A DNA stretch of 6,573 nt from Planctomycetota bacterium (GCA_021160785.1 JAGHBX010000643.1:1-6573), one strand, 5' to 3'. Positions 1 to 5,918 are shown, numbered from the stretch's first letter. The notes: generated by a model from the letters alone, not told the origin. A program made the numbers and translations.

Positions 1-2
1 GC

Positions 3-431
3 CAGGAGTACTACGCCGCGCTGGTGGAAATCGAAACCGGCCAGTTGGAGCGCCGCGATTACAGCGTCGACTGCTGGGAGCGGGACAAGCCCGAGGTTTA
101 CTGCTTCTGGAAGACGAAGATGCCGGATTCGCAGCAGAAGAAAAAGCTCTTCATCGACGACGAGATGCTGATGGCGTTCTTCGAGCGACTCGCCGAGGAG
201 ACTGAGCAGGAAAAGGTCAATTTCAGATTTGTGCTCACGCTCGTGTTGATGCGAAAACGCAAGCTGAAGTACGAGTCAAGCGACACTAAAGACGGCTCAG
301 AAATATGGACGCTGAGGATAACCGGCAGCGACGAGCGTGTTCAGGTGGTCAACCCTAACCTCGCCGAAAACGAGATCGAGCAGCTATCCTCGCAAATGGG
401 ACAGATACTCCAGGTGGATTTTGACGGATGA
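3..431 (+). CDS. Conserved hypothetical protein, C-terminal part (5' end outside window)
   Basis: The reading frame is open to the left edge: in-frame codons before the GTG at position 24 read QEYYAAL, so the true start lies outside the window and the GTG is probably internal. About 142 residues are visible. The segment has an acidic and basic patchwork with RRDYSVDCW, then FWKTKMP followed by KKKLFIDDE, a helical FFERLAEE stretch, and a motif rich in Lys/Arg (LMRKRKLKYE) ahead of a final IWTLRI strand. From memory this wording (EYYAAL, RRDYS, WKT.MP, KKKLF.DDE, FFERL) matches a small protein family common in planctomycetes, whose N-terminal part carries a Cys-containing motif that would lie outside this window. 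No function is known to me. The stop codon overlaps the start of the downstream lipoprotein gene (ATGA), so the two are probably co-transcribed and translationally coupled. Confidence 0.8.
   Translation, partial: QEYYAALVEIETGQLERRDYSVDCWERDKPEVYCFWKTKMPDSQQKKKLFIDDEMLMAFFERLAEETEQEKVNFRFVLTLVLMRKRKLKYESSDTKDGSEIWTLRITGSDERVQVVNPNLAENEIEQLSSQMGQILQVDFDG
412..417 (+). promoter_or_regulatory. Ribosome binding site of the lipoprotein gene
   Basis: AGGTGG lies 10 bases before the ATG at 428, inside the 3' end of the upstream coding sequence. It supports this start and coupled translation across the ATGA overlap. Confidence 0.5.
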
Positions 432-1324
432 GCCACACACACACAAATCATGTTATTAGCATCATTGTCGCTGCTTTGACGGTTGGTGTGCTGCTTTTGG
501 CCGGGTGTGAGCCGCCCTTGAGGGAGCCTCTCGGACCCGATATCAAACTGCTCAAGGGCAAGCCCGACATCGCCGCCGCGGTCTCGGCGATCAATGCCCA
601 TCGAGAACTTGTAAAGCCCATCCGCGCCGGCGGCAACTGCCTCATCGAGTGGTTTGACGACGACGGAAAAAAGCACAAGGAAAACCCGGCGATTCAGTTG
701 CGGCTCGTCCCGCCGGACCATCTCTATTTCAGCGGTGATATCTTAGGCGGCGAGGCGATCCGCTTCGGCACTAACGTCGAGGAGTTCTGGTTCCGCATCA
801 AGCCCAAAGAGGTCAGCTCATTCTGGTGGGGCAAACGCGCCCTCGCACGCGCTTGTGGCGGGCAAGGCCAGCTCGGCCCGGAAAGCCTGCTGGAAGCGCT
901 CGGCGTTGTCGAGGTCGATGAGACCTGGACCCTTTCAAGCAGGCCGGGATACGACATCCTCACGCTCAAAGACAGCGCCGGATTACCCATAAAACGCATC
1001 GAGGTCGATTGGCGGGACTACCTCGTCCGCAAGATCGAACATTTCGACGGATCCGGTGAGACCTCCGTCGTTGTCAACATGAGCAAATACAACGACGGCG
1101 CCGGCGAATTAGCCGGCATCGTAGTCCCCACGCGCATCGCAATCGTATACCTGAACATGCCAAACGGCGGCCTGTTAACCGACATGACCCTCCGCGACCT
1201 GAAACCATTCCGTCCCAGCGAGGCCCAGATGAAAGGAAAACTCTTCACCCGCCCGGATACCAAAGGCTTCCAAAACATCTACGAATTAGACAAAGACTGC
1301 AAATTCACCAAACAGGAAAATTAA
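428..1324 (+). CDS. LolA-like lipoprotein
   Basis: A 298-residue lipoprotein. Residues 9-26 form a hydrophobic signal segment ending in a clean lipobox, LLAG followed by Cys27, with Glu at +2, which does not match the Asp inner-membrane retention signal and so suits outer-membrane delivery. The mature part alternates short beta strands (CLIEWFDDDG, AIQLRLVPPDHLYFSGD, IRFGTNVEEFWFRIKP) with a helical insert around residues 135-160 (PESLLEALGVV), then more strands (IKRIEVDW, YLVRKIEHFD, SVVVNMSKY, GIVVPTRIAIVYL, LTDMTLRDLKPF). This order, with the 'GxNxEEFWF' strand, fits the half-barrel fold of LolA/LolB and related periplasmic lipid-binding proteins, and I recall similar lipoproteins from planctomycetes. 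Lipid or lipoprotein carriage is inference from fold outline only. The ATG overlaps the stop of the preceding gene. Confidence 0.85.
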   Translation: MSHTHTNHVISIIVAALTVGVLLLAGCEPPLREPLGPDIKLLKGKPDIAAAVSAINAHRELVKPIRAGGNCLIEWFDDDGKKHKENPAIQLRLVPPDHLYFSGDILGGEAIRFGTNVEEFWFRIKPKEVSSFWWGKRALARACGGQGQLGPESLLEALGVVEVDETWTLSSRPGYDILTLKDSAGLPIKRIEVDWRDYLVRKIEHFDGSGETSVVVNMSKYNDGAGELAGIVVPTRIAIVYLNMPNGGLLTDMTLRDLKPFRPSEAQMKGKLFTRPDTKGFQNIYELDKDCKFTKQEN

Positions 1325-1333
1325 CACCCAGCG

Positions 1334-2719
1334 TCATTCTATCTCAACCATGTCCTGGACAGATGCTTCTTTGGCAGCGGCTTTAATAGCTTCTTTAAAG
1401 CGTTCTACATTAGTATTTCTACTCGGACACGAAACAATATATTTGATTGGCAGGTTTTTCGCTTTTTTCAACTGTTCAGGGACCGTCTGTTTGATGAAAT
1501 CTTCCTCATCTATGAATTTACTATTGCTATCCCTGCTCTCAGCAAGGCTGTTGTATATTCTGTGGCCATCTACGTAGATGTCGAAGCACAACACTCGCTT
1601 TGCTTCGACAAGCTTTTCGACTTTGAGTTCTTTAGCCTTCAACAAAATCGCGTCATTTATGCGGCTTGCCAATTCTTCGCTTTCCTCATCGAATTCCAGT
1701 ATATATTTATACGGCAGATATTTGGGCTCTTTCAGTCGCGACACACATTCATCAATATACTCCTGCTCACTGCCCGAAATGGGATATCTGCGGCCGCGAT
1801 CATATCGAGTATATATTTCTCCTCCTCTTAAATAAGATTTGTACTCAGACATATCATGTACATTAGTGTGCAGATAGACCACGCTTTCCAGTTCTAATTT
1901 TTCAGCCTTGATCGTCCGGACAATATCATCATACAGTTCTTCGGAAAGTTTTTTGCCCGCAGTAGTTCTTGTGATATCTATACGAAAGGGGTGCCTGGCT
2001 TTATCTTTAATGTAATTCTTAATATATCCGACGGCCTCTTTTTGGGACATCTTATTAATTATCTCGGCGCTGCCCATTCTTGTGTATCTGGGGTTTCCCT
2101 TGATAGTATCGCTCTCCCTGAACGGCCTTAAGGCTTTGAAGGTGTAAACCTGATCGCCGATCACGTCCAGTATCAGCCAGCCGTTGAGTGTCTTTGCCGG
2201 TTTATGACCGAACGCGTACTTCGGAACAATGTTCATGATCTGGCGAAGCTGGGCCAATTGTGTACTGCGTTTGGCCTCAAGCTCTGCTATTGCCAGCGCC
2301 AGTTCGGTAAATATTGCATCAGACCTGCTTAAAGAGTCCATCTTGATCCGGGTCTGTTCGATCTGGGTGTCCAGCAGTTTTATCTGAGCATAAACCTCTG
2401 TTACGCTTCTGATCGCCTTAGCTATAGCAATTTCTTCAGCACCTTGAAGTTCTAACTTCAGCTTTTCGTGCTCGTTTTTAAGCTCTGCATACTTCTCACT
2501 GCTCATACCTGAACTCGACAAACGTCGTTCCGAGAATCTCTTCAGGTCATTTGTCTCAGCCAGGTTTTCAATGGCGATCCTGATCAATTCGCCCAGTTCA
2601 CGGTCATTTACGGTTTTTGCGCGTTCCAGGACGCTTGGTTCTTTGGCGATTGCGCCGGCTGTAAATAATACGCTTGTGCAAGTAACGCAGACAATGATTG
2701 CTTTCAATTGTTTTTTCAT
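1334..2719 (-). CDS. Exported coiled-coil protein with three alpha/beta repeats
   Basis: A 461-residue exported protein of unknown function. The start is taken at the ATG ending at 2719 because it gives a typical signal peptide (MKKQ, hydrophobic residues 6-23, AIA cleavage-like site near residue 25) and has AAAGGA 7 bases upstream; an in-frame upstream start at 2776 would put 19 charged residues ahead of the signal and overlap the previous gene. Residues 75-160 are charged and helical with heptad-like leucines, probably a coiled coil. The C-terminal half (about 180-461) has three copies of a unit in which a GxxxY-type strand leads to a helix, a P-[FYI]-[RK]-x-I strand and a second helix ending near a V-E turn (P at residues 244, 336, 424). 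It is the last gene of the sigma factor operon, so it may be part of the stress response that the sigma factor controls, or a periplasmic partner of the membrane anti-sigma-like protein. Both ideas are inference. Confidence 0.85.
   Translation of the reverse strand: MKKQLKAIIVCVTCTSVLFTAGAIAKEPSVLERAKTVNDRELGELIRIAIENLAETNDLKRFSERRLSSSGMSSEKYAELKNEHEKLKLELQGAEEIAIAKAIRSVTEVYAQIKLLDTQIEQTRIKMDSLSRSDAIFTELALAIAELEAKRSTQLAQLRQIMNIVPKYAFGHKPAKTLNGWLILDVIGDQVYTFKALRPFRESDTIKGNPRYTRMGSAEIINKMSQKEAVGYIKNYIKDKARHPFRIDITRTTAGKKLSEELYDDIVRTIKAEKLELESVVYLHTNVHDMSEYKSYLRGGEIYTRYDRGRRYPISGSEQEYIDECVSRLKEPKYLPYKYILEFDEESEELASRINDAILLKAKELKVEKLVEAKRVLCFDIYVDGHRIYNSLAESRDSNSKFIDEEDFIKQTVPEQLKKAKNLPIKYIVSCPSRNTNVERFKEAIKAAAKEASVQDMVEIE
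1337..1510 (-). repeat. Protein repeat unit 3 of the exported protein
   Basis: Residues 404-461: EDFIKQTVPEQLKK, then LPIKYIVSC, then FKEAIKAAAKEASVQDMVE. It runs to the C-terminus of the protein. Confidence 0.55.
1592..1771 (-). repeat. Protein repeat unit 2 of the exported protein
   Basis: Residues 317-376: QEYIDECVSRLK, then LPYKYILEF, then INDAILLKAKELKVEKLVE. It is clearly alike to unit 3 (LxPxKYI; LP-x-KYI-[LV]; closing with a VE turn). Confidence 0.55.
1868..2047 (-). repeat. Protein repeat unit 1 of the exported protein
   Basis: Residues 225-284: a helix beginning at KEAVGYIKNYIK, the strand HPFRIDITR, then a helix (ELYDDIVRTIKAEKL) and the strand ESVVYL. It aligns with units 2 and 3 at Pro244. 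Confidence 0.45.
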
Positions 2720-2726
2720 GAGTTCA

Positions 2727-2732
2727 TCCTTT
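2727..2732 (-). promoter_or_regulatory. Ribosome binding site deciding the start of the exported protein
   Basis: On the minus strand AAAGGA stands 7 bases before the ATG at 2719 and directly after the stop codon of the preceding gene (TAG at 2736-2734). It favours the 461-residue form over the longer 480-residue reading. Confidence 0.6.
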
Positions 2733-2733
2733 C

Positions 2734-3261
2734 CTAATGTTTTACTGAGATCGTCCCGAGCGCGTAGCTTGTCCATTCCGGGCCTTTTGTTTTTTCGTTA
2801 TCGATTTTTCCCATCGCGACTGATTCGGCCCTTTGGAGAAGAGAGGCTAATTGCGTTGAGCGGCTTGTGTCGCCGGCCTGCGGATCGATGGTTTCGGCGG
2901 GTATCAGTTTGCTTGCGTTTTTGTATGCCCGGACAGCACGATCCTGCATTCCGATTCGTTCAAAGAACCTGCCGGCGTCCAGCCAGGCGACGAGTTCTGC
3001 AGAAACAGTGATGTTGCCTGGGGCATTGGCGACAGTAACATCTCCGGTCCGGCCGACATCTGTAAAACGTCCGCAGACAAAAGCTCCGACAACAAGCAGC
3101 AGGATGCACGAAGATACATAAGTTGCCCTGATGATACGCCTTACCGCCCTGCTGCGAACCAGTGTGCTCTGCGATTTAAGCAGCAGTTGCTCTCGAAACG
3201 AATCATCCGCCGGACCCTTTTTCAGCCCGCCGATCAATTCGTCAAAATCAAAATCGTTCAT
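2734..3261 (-). CDS. Single-pass membrane protein, probable anti-sigma factor of the ECF sigma
   Basis: A 175-residue protein with an N-terminal cytoplasmic part of about 45 residues (FDELIGGLKKG, SFREQLLLKSQSTL, then an Arg-rich RSRAVRRIIR), one membrane helix at about residues 47-65, and an outer part containing a helix-turn-helix stretch at about 88-122 (AWLDAGRFFERIGMQDRAV then AYKNASKLIP) that resembles one TPR unit. The Arg-rich stretch before the helix fits a positive-inside topology with the N-terminus in the cytoplasm. The zinc-binding HxxxCxxC of ZAS anti-sigma factors is absent. Assignment as an anti-sigma factor rests mainly on position: it follows the ECF sigma gene with a 2-base gap and the SD lies inside the sigma coding sequence. 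It could instead be a membrane adaptor or a TPR-like scaffold. Confidence 0.8.
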   Translation of the reverse strand: MNDFDFDELIGGLKKGPADDSFREQLLLKSQSTLVRSRAVRRIIRATYVSSCILLLVVGAFVCGRFTDVGRTGDVTVANAPGNITVSAELVAWLDAGRFFERIGMQDRAVRAYKNASKLIPAETIDPQAGDTSRSTQLASLLQRAESVAMGKIDNEKTKGPEWTSYALGTISVKH

Positions 3262-3263
3262 AA

Positions 3264-3809
3264 TTATAACTCCTCTTTATCATGCAGTCGCTTATGGACC
3301 TTTGCGAATTTTTCCCTTGCCCGCACAAGCAGGGACTCTATTGCTTTCGGTGTTTTGCCCCGGGCATCTGCGATATCATTTACTGTCAACTTTTCCATGT
3401 ATTTTGCTTCCAGCACGTCTCGGTAATGCCCGGGGAGCTTTGCAAGTGTTTCGTAAACCTGCATGTGTTTATTGTTACGTTTCGGCGTTTCGATATTTAG
3501 TTTAGAGAACTTTTGTTCGTTCGATTTCCGTCCGGCCTCTTTTGTTTTGAATTTTGCAAGATGCTTTTTGGCGATCCCGAACAGCCAGCCGCGAAATGTG
3601 CCGCGTGCATCGCTGAATTTATGGATACTTTTAGCCGCGGTAACAAAGACCTGCTGGCTGATCTCTTCGGCGATGTCGGCTCGGCCGTTGGCTAAATGCA
3701 GGCAAAAGCACCACACAGGTTCAAAATGCCGGTCGAATAAACCCCGCCAGGCTTCTTTGTCGCCTTGCCTGGCCTTGCTAATCGCGATTATCTCAAGGTC
3801 TATATCCAT
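3264..3809 (-). CDS. RNA polymerase sigma factor, ECF family
   Basis: A 181-residue sigma-70 family protein with only regions 2 and 4, as in ECF sigma factors. Region 2 spans about residues 8-88: a helix ending in LFDRHFEPVWCFCLHL, the core-binding ADIAEEISQQVFV stretch, then FRGWLFGIAKKHLAKF for -10 recognition. A basic, low-complexity linker (about 89-115) leads to region 4 at about 117-175, with LAKLPGHYRDVLEAKYMEKL and the helix-turn-helix DIADARGKTPKAIESLLVRAREKF that would read the -35 element. ATG at 3809 is preferred; a TTG at 3824 would add five residues, and neither has a clear Shine-Dalgarno sequence. It heads a three-gene operon with a membrane protein and an exported protein, which suggests response to a signal outside the cytoplasm. 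I cannot assign the ECF group. Confidence 0.92.
   Translation of the reverse strand: MDIDLEIIAISKARQGDKEAWRGLFDRHFEPVWCFCLHLANGRADIAEEISQQVFVTAAKSIHKFSDARGTFRGWLFGIAKKHLAKFKTKEAGRKSNEQKFSKLNIETPKRNNKHMQVYETLAKLPGHYRDVLEAKYMEKLTVNDIADARGKTPKAIESLLVRAREKFAKVHKRLHDKEEL
3270..3276 (-). promoter_or_regulatory. Ribosome binding site for the anti-sigma-like gene, inside the sigma gene
   Basis: Minus-strand AGAGGAG, encoded by the last Lys-Glu-Glu codons of the sigma factor gene, is 8 bases before the ATG at 3261. The sigma stop codon (3266-3264) lies between it and the ATG, the arrangement expected for translational coupling of sigma and anti-sigma. Confidence 0.65.
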
Positions 3810-3880
3810 TCGTTTGCTGTACAACTGTTTGAGTAGTCTATCTAAGCACGTTCTTCTACAATTATTGCCATGATAAGGGT

Positions 3881-3900
3881 AAAATCCTTTGAAAAATCCT
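3881..3900. repeat. 8-bp direct repeat upstream of the sigma operon
   Basis: AAAATCCT occurs at 3881-3888 and again at 3893-3900, a period of 12 bases, roughly 70-90 bases upstream of the sigma factor start. It could be an operator or part of the promoter, or chance in an A/T-rich stretch. Confidence 0.3.
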
Positions 3901-4054
3901 GAAAAAATTTATTTTTTTGTCATCTACAGCAGTCCGATGGACACTTGACAAGAGCAAGAAGGGTGAATTTAAGGTGCCAAGTGAATCCCAAAGCGGGCCA
4001 TGCTAACGGTGTGAAAACGATCCCCGATGAAGCTGTCGGCCCCCAATTGCTCAT

Positions 4055-4080
4055 GTCGGTAAAACGATGATTTTATCGAC
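4055..4080 (+). repeat. Inverted repeat, 10-bp stem with 6-base loop
   Basis: GTCGGTAAAA at 4055-4064 pairs with TTTTATCGAC at 4071-4080 around the loop CGATGA. The only imperfect pair is G4059 with T4076, which would be a G-U wobble in RNA from the plus strand but a C-A mismatch in RNA from the minus strand. No U tract follows, so it is not a standard intrinsic terminator. Confidence 0.5.
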
Positions 4081-4151
4081 CTAAGCCGGCCAGACCTTAA
4101 ACAATTCCACCAAAGATTTTACATCCGATACACCCCCGACCGCCCTCCTCC

Positions 4152-4183
4152 TTCGACATTTCGCAGTTCGACATTGGACATTC
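4152..4183. repeat. Short degenerate direct repeats (TTCGACATT type)
   Basis: TTCGACATT occurs exactly at 4152-4160 and 4167-4175, a 15-base period, followed at once by a partial copy (GGACATTC, 4176-4183). The minus strand reads AATGTCGAA/AATGTCC-type units. Short repeats of this wording seem familiar to me from planctomycete and related environmental genomes, but I cannot confirm that here. Confidence 0.45.
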
Positions 4184-4200
4184 CCGCCCCCGGTGTCATC

Positions 4201-4977
4201 TCAGACCGTTCCTGCGAAAGGGGTATAAGCTTCAGTCGAATAGGATTCAATTCCGTCTCTTTTAATCATACGCAACTTACATAGAATTCGCTGTTGAGCA
4301 GATGCTGGAGGAGGATTGATTTTCTCAACAATTACGTTGATATTTTTACCTTTCTCTATATGTTGCCAGAAATCTGGAACTAAATATCTTGGCAAAAACC
4401 CAACGCAACAATAATCTGCTGTTCGCAAAACAACTGCTTTTGGGTCCGCCGGATTTTGAATGTCATGCATAACAAAAAGTTTGTCTCCACACTTTAAGCT
4501 ATCTGTTAATTTTTGAGCACAATCTTTCATATGCCGTAGGCCGTGTACTAAAAAGAAATAGTCGATAAAACCACTTGCATCTGAAGTATCATTTTTTTGA
4601 GGCGGAGCAAATAATTCTACATTATCGGTTGCTCTGCGTCCTCCACTGCGTGCTAAGATTTCAATTGGTGAAGCTGTATCAGGCGAAAATCCAAGGCTTT
4701 GCACAAAATCACTGTATTCCTTCCGAGATCTCGACAGAATCCGATTAGCGAAAAATGAGAACAACTCTTCACTGCGATATGTTTCGGAAAGATTTGGGAA
4801 TGTCAAGAAAGGCTTAAAACCAAACTCTTGCGCTTTTTCTACGCCTTTAATGTAGTTATATTGATAATATTCCCTGTCATCTTTACTAATGCATTCTAAA
4901 TGCCCCACCGGGAAATATCTTAAGCTTTTAGGATCTTGCCAAGCAACAAATAGTTCTTTTGCGACTTTCATTTTCAC
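4201..4977 (-). CDS. HipS-like plus HIRAN domain protein, putative antitoxin of the Hip kinase
   Basis: A 258-residue two-domain protein. Residues 8-122 follow the outline of the HipA N-terminal subdomain, which stands alone as HipS in HipBST systems: LFVAWQDP, FPVGHLE, a Y-x-Y-x-Y strand, KPFLTFPNL, then SEELFSFFANRIL, matching the FFxNLLP helix of HipA, and SPIEILARSGGRRATDNVELF, matching the LLxxIGxDxVGAV segment. Residues 138-238 are a HIRAN domain: FFLVHGLRH, LKCGDKLFVMHDIQNPADPK with the NPxDxxA core at 175-181, then VGFLPRYLV. In HLTF and Rad5 relatives HIRAN binds DNA ends. GTG at 4977 overlaps the kinase stop (GTGA); an ATG at 4971 with GAAAGAG in front is equally possible and changes only two residues. 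By analogy with HipS it may inhibit the kinase, with HIRAN as a DNA-damage or DNA-end sensor; this is inference. The gene is AT-rich compared with its flanks. Confidence 0.88.
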   Translation of the reverse strand: MKMKVAKELFVAWQDPKSLRYFPVGHLECISKDDREYYQYNYIKGVEKAQEFGFKPFLTFPNLSETYRSEELFSFFANRILSRSRKEYSDFVQSLGFSPDTASPIEILARSGGRRATDNVELFAPPQKNDTSDASGFIDYFFLVHGLRHMKDCAQKLTDSLKCGDKLFVMHDIQNPADPKAVVLRTADYCCVGFLPRYLVPDFWQHIEKGKNINVIVEKINPPPASAQQRILCKLRMIKRDGIESYSTEAYTPFAGTV

Positions 4978-5918
4978 TCTTTCAACTCACGCAATCTTTT
5001 TTTGTTAAACAACAAAAATTCACAAACAAATTCTTTTGACTTATCGCTCAAACACACATCAGGGACAAGACTTACACAATTTCTCAAAGAATCATCTCTT
5101 ATCTCAGCTAATTTGTCAAGCCAAACATTGCGAGCAAGGGGTGCATGCTTGGCAAATTCTACAAACGCATCTATAATAAGTAGCGGTTTAGGTTCTGTTT
5201 CGTTCAAATATATCGCCGAACGCGCTTTCTGGGCATATCTTTCTATGTTTGCGTTATAATCCTTGCCGCCTAACAACCGCTCCCTTTCTTTTTCGGACAA
5301 TTCTCTTCCTAAACTTGAGGCATGATCGAACGTTGGGGCTAACTCTATACCGTGTTTTTCATAATCAACAAGAATTCCCCAATTTTCATGGTGTCGGTCA
5401 GTATTGCCTATTAGTGCATCAAGAAGAATATACCCCAAGAAAAGATCGATAGATGTTTTTATATTTGCCGGAGCCGAACATGATTTCGGCAATGCGACTC
5501 TATAGCCCGTCAAAGCTCCGATGATATTATCTATTGAATGCTGCGATACTCTTCTGAATTCTTCTCTTGGATAAGCAGGATCTTTCATGGTTAACAATTC
5601 ATTACCATGAATAAGAGTTCCTCTGATTTTTCTCTCAGTGAAGTCCCTCGATAAAACTCCTCTACGATCTCCACATTTTGCCAATTCCACTATTGCATGG
5701 GGTAATCCTATCAGTTCAGCAATTTCAGCAGAGATTTTTTCTGACCAGTCTTCCCCTGTCTCGGGTCTATTAAATTTGAAAAGCCAGCGTTCCTCTGTAT
5801 TCGTGCCAAGGACCCAAAACTTTTCTTTGGTGCCCATCTGTTCGACTTGATCATTAGTCTCTCGAGACACTTCAAATATTTCATAAGGTTGACACATGGC
5901 AACACTTTCTATGTCCAC
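4974..5918 (-). CDS. HipA/HipT-like Ser/Thr kinase (toxin candidate)
   Basis: A 314-residue kinase of the HipA-like family. Visible motifs: GTKEKFWVL at 29-37 as the glycine-loop equivalent; LFKFNRP at 46-52 with Lys48 as the ATP-binding lysine; SAEIAELIGLP at 63-73 with Glu65 as the alpha-C glutamate; the VLSRDF hinge at 88-93; catalytic loop IGNTDRHHENWG at 170-181 with Asp174 and Asn179; and APTFDHASSLG at 194-204 with Asp198 as the metal-binding aspartate. All catalytic residues are present, so it should be active. It lacks the roughly 120-residue N-terminal subdomain of E. coli HipA, which appears instead in the next gene. Known family members phosphorylate aminoacyl-tRNA synthetases (HipA: GltX; HipT: TrpS); the target here is unknown. 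The GTG at 5918 is 9 bases after the waaA stop; an ATG at 5897 would remove seven residues, and neither has a strong Shine-Dalgarno sequence. No hipB-like gene adjoins it. Confidence 0.9.
   Translation of the reverse strand: MDIESVAMCQPYEIFEVSRETNDQVEQMGTKEKFWVLGTNTEERWLFKFNRPETGEDWSEKISAEIAELIGLPHAIVELAKCGDRRGVLSRDFTERKIRGTLIHGNELLTMKDPAYPREEFRRVSQHSIDNIIGALTGYRVALPKSCSAPANIKTSIDLFLGYILLDALIGNTDRHHENWGILVDYEKHGIELAPTFDHASSLGRELSEKERERLLGGKDYNANIERYAQKARSAIYLNETEPKPLLIIDAFVEFAKHAPLARNVWLDKLAEIRDDSLRNCVSLVPDVCLSDKSKEFVCEFLLFNKKRLRELKE

Larger units (their letters stand above)
3825..4200. other. Intergenic region between the sigma operon and the HipS-HIRAN gene
   Basis: No credible coding sequence on either strand. 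The part next to the sigma gene (about 3880-3925) is A/T-rich, with a long A/T tract at 3901-3919 that could act as an UP-like or bent segment of the sigma operon promoter. I could not find a convincing -35/-10 pair or an ECF-type GGAAC element there. The middle holds a 10-bp hairpin (4055-4080), and the part next to the HIRAN gene holds short direct repeats (4152-4183). No rho-independent terminator with a U tract is visible for the HIRAN gene. Confidence 0.6.

Noticed and set aside
2720..2776. Longer start for the exported protein
   Set aside because: It would add 19 charged residues before a good signal peptide and overlap the preceding gene, while the ATG at 2719 has its own ribosome binding site.
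2571..3011. Plus-strand open frame of 146 codons opposite the operon
   Set aside because: It lies antisense to two well-supported minus-strand genes, has low-complexity Ser/Arg-rich content, and no recognisable domain.
3131..3505. Plus-strand open frame antisense to the sigma factor gene
   Set aside because: The opposite strand encodes an unmistakable ECF sigma factor; the translated antisense product is Cys/Ser/Leu-rich shadow sequence.
3865..3945. Candidate sigma-70 promoters on the minus strand (TTGTCA or TTTACC with TGTAGA 17 bases on; an AATAAT box)
   Set aside because: Each pairing matches the -10 consensus at only three positions or lacks a -35 at a usable distance. In an A/T-rich stretch this is expected by chance, so none is annotated.
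4055..4080. Hairpin as an intrinsic terminator for the HIRAN gene
   Set aside because: No run of U follows the stem on the minus strand, the stem is A/T-rich at the loop side, and one pair is a mismatch in minus-strand RNA.
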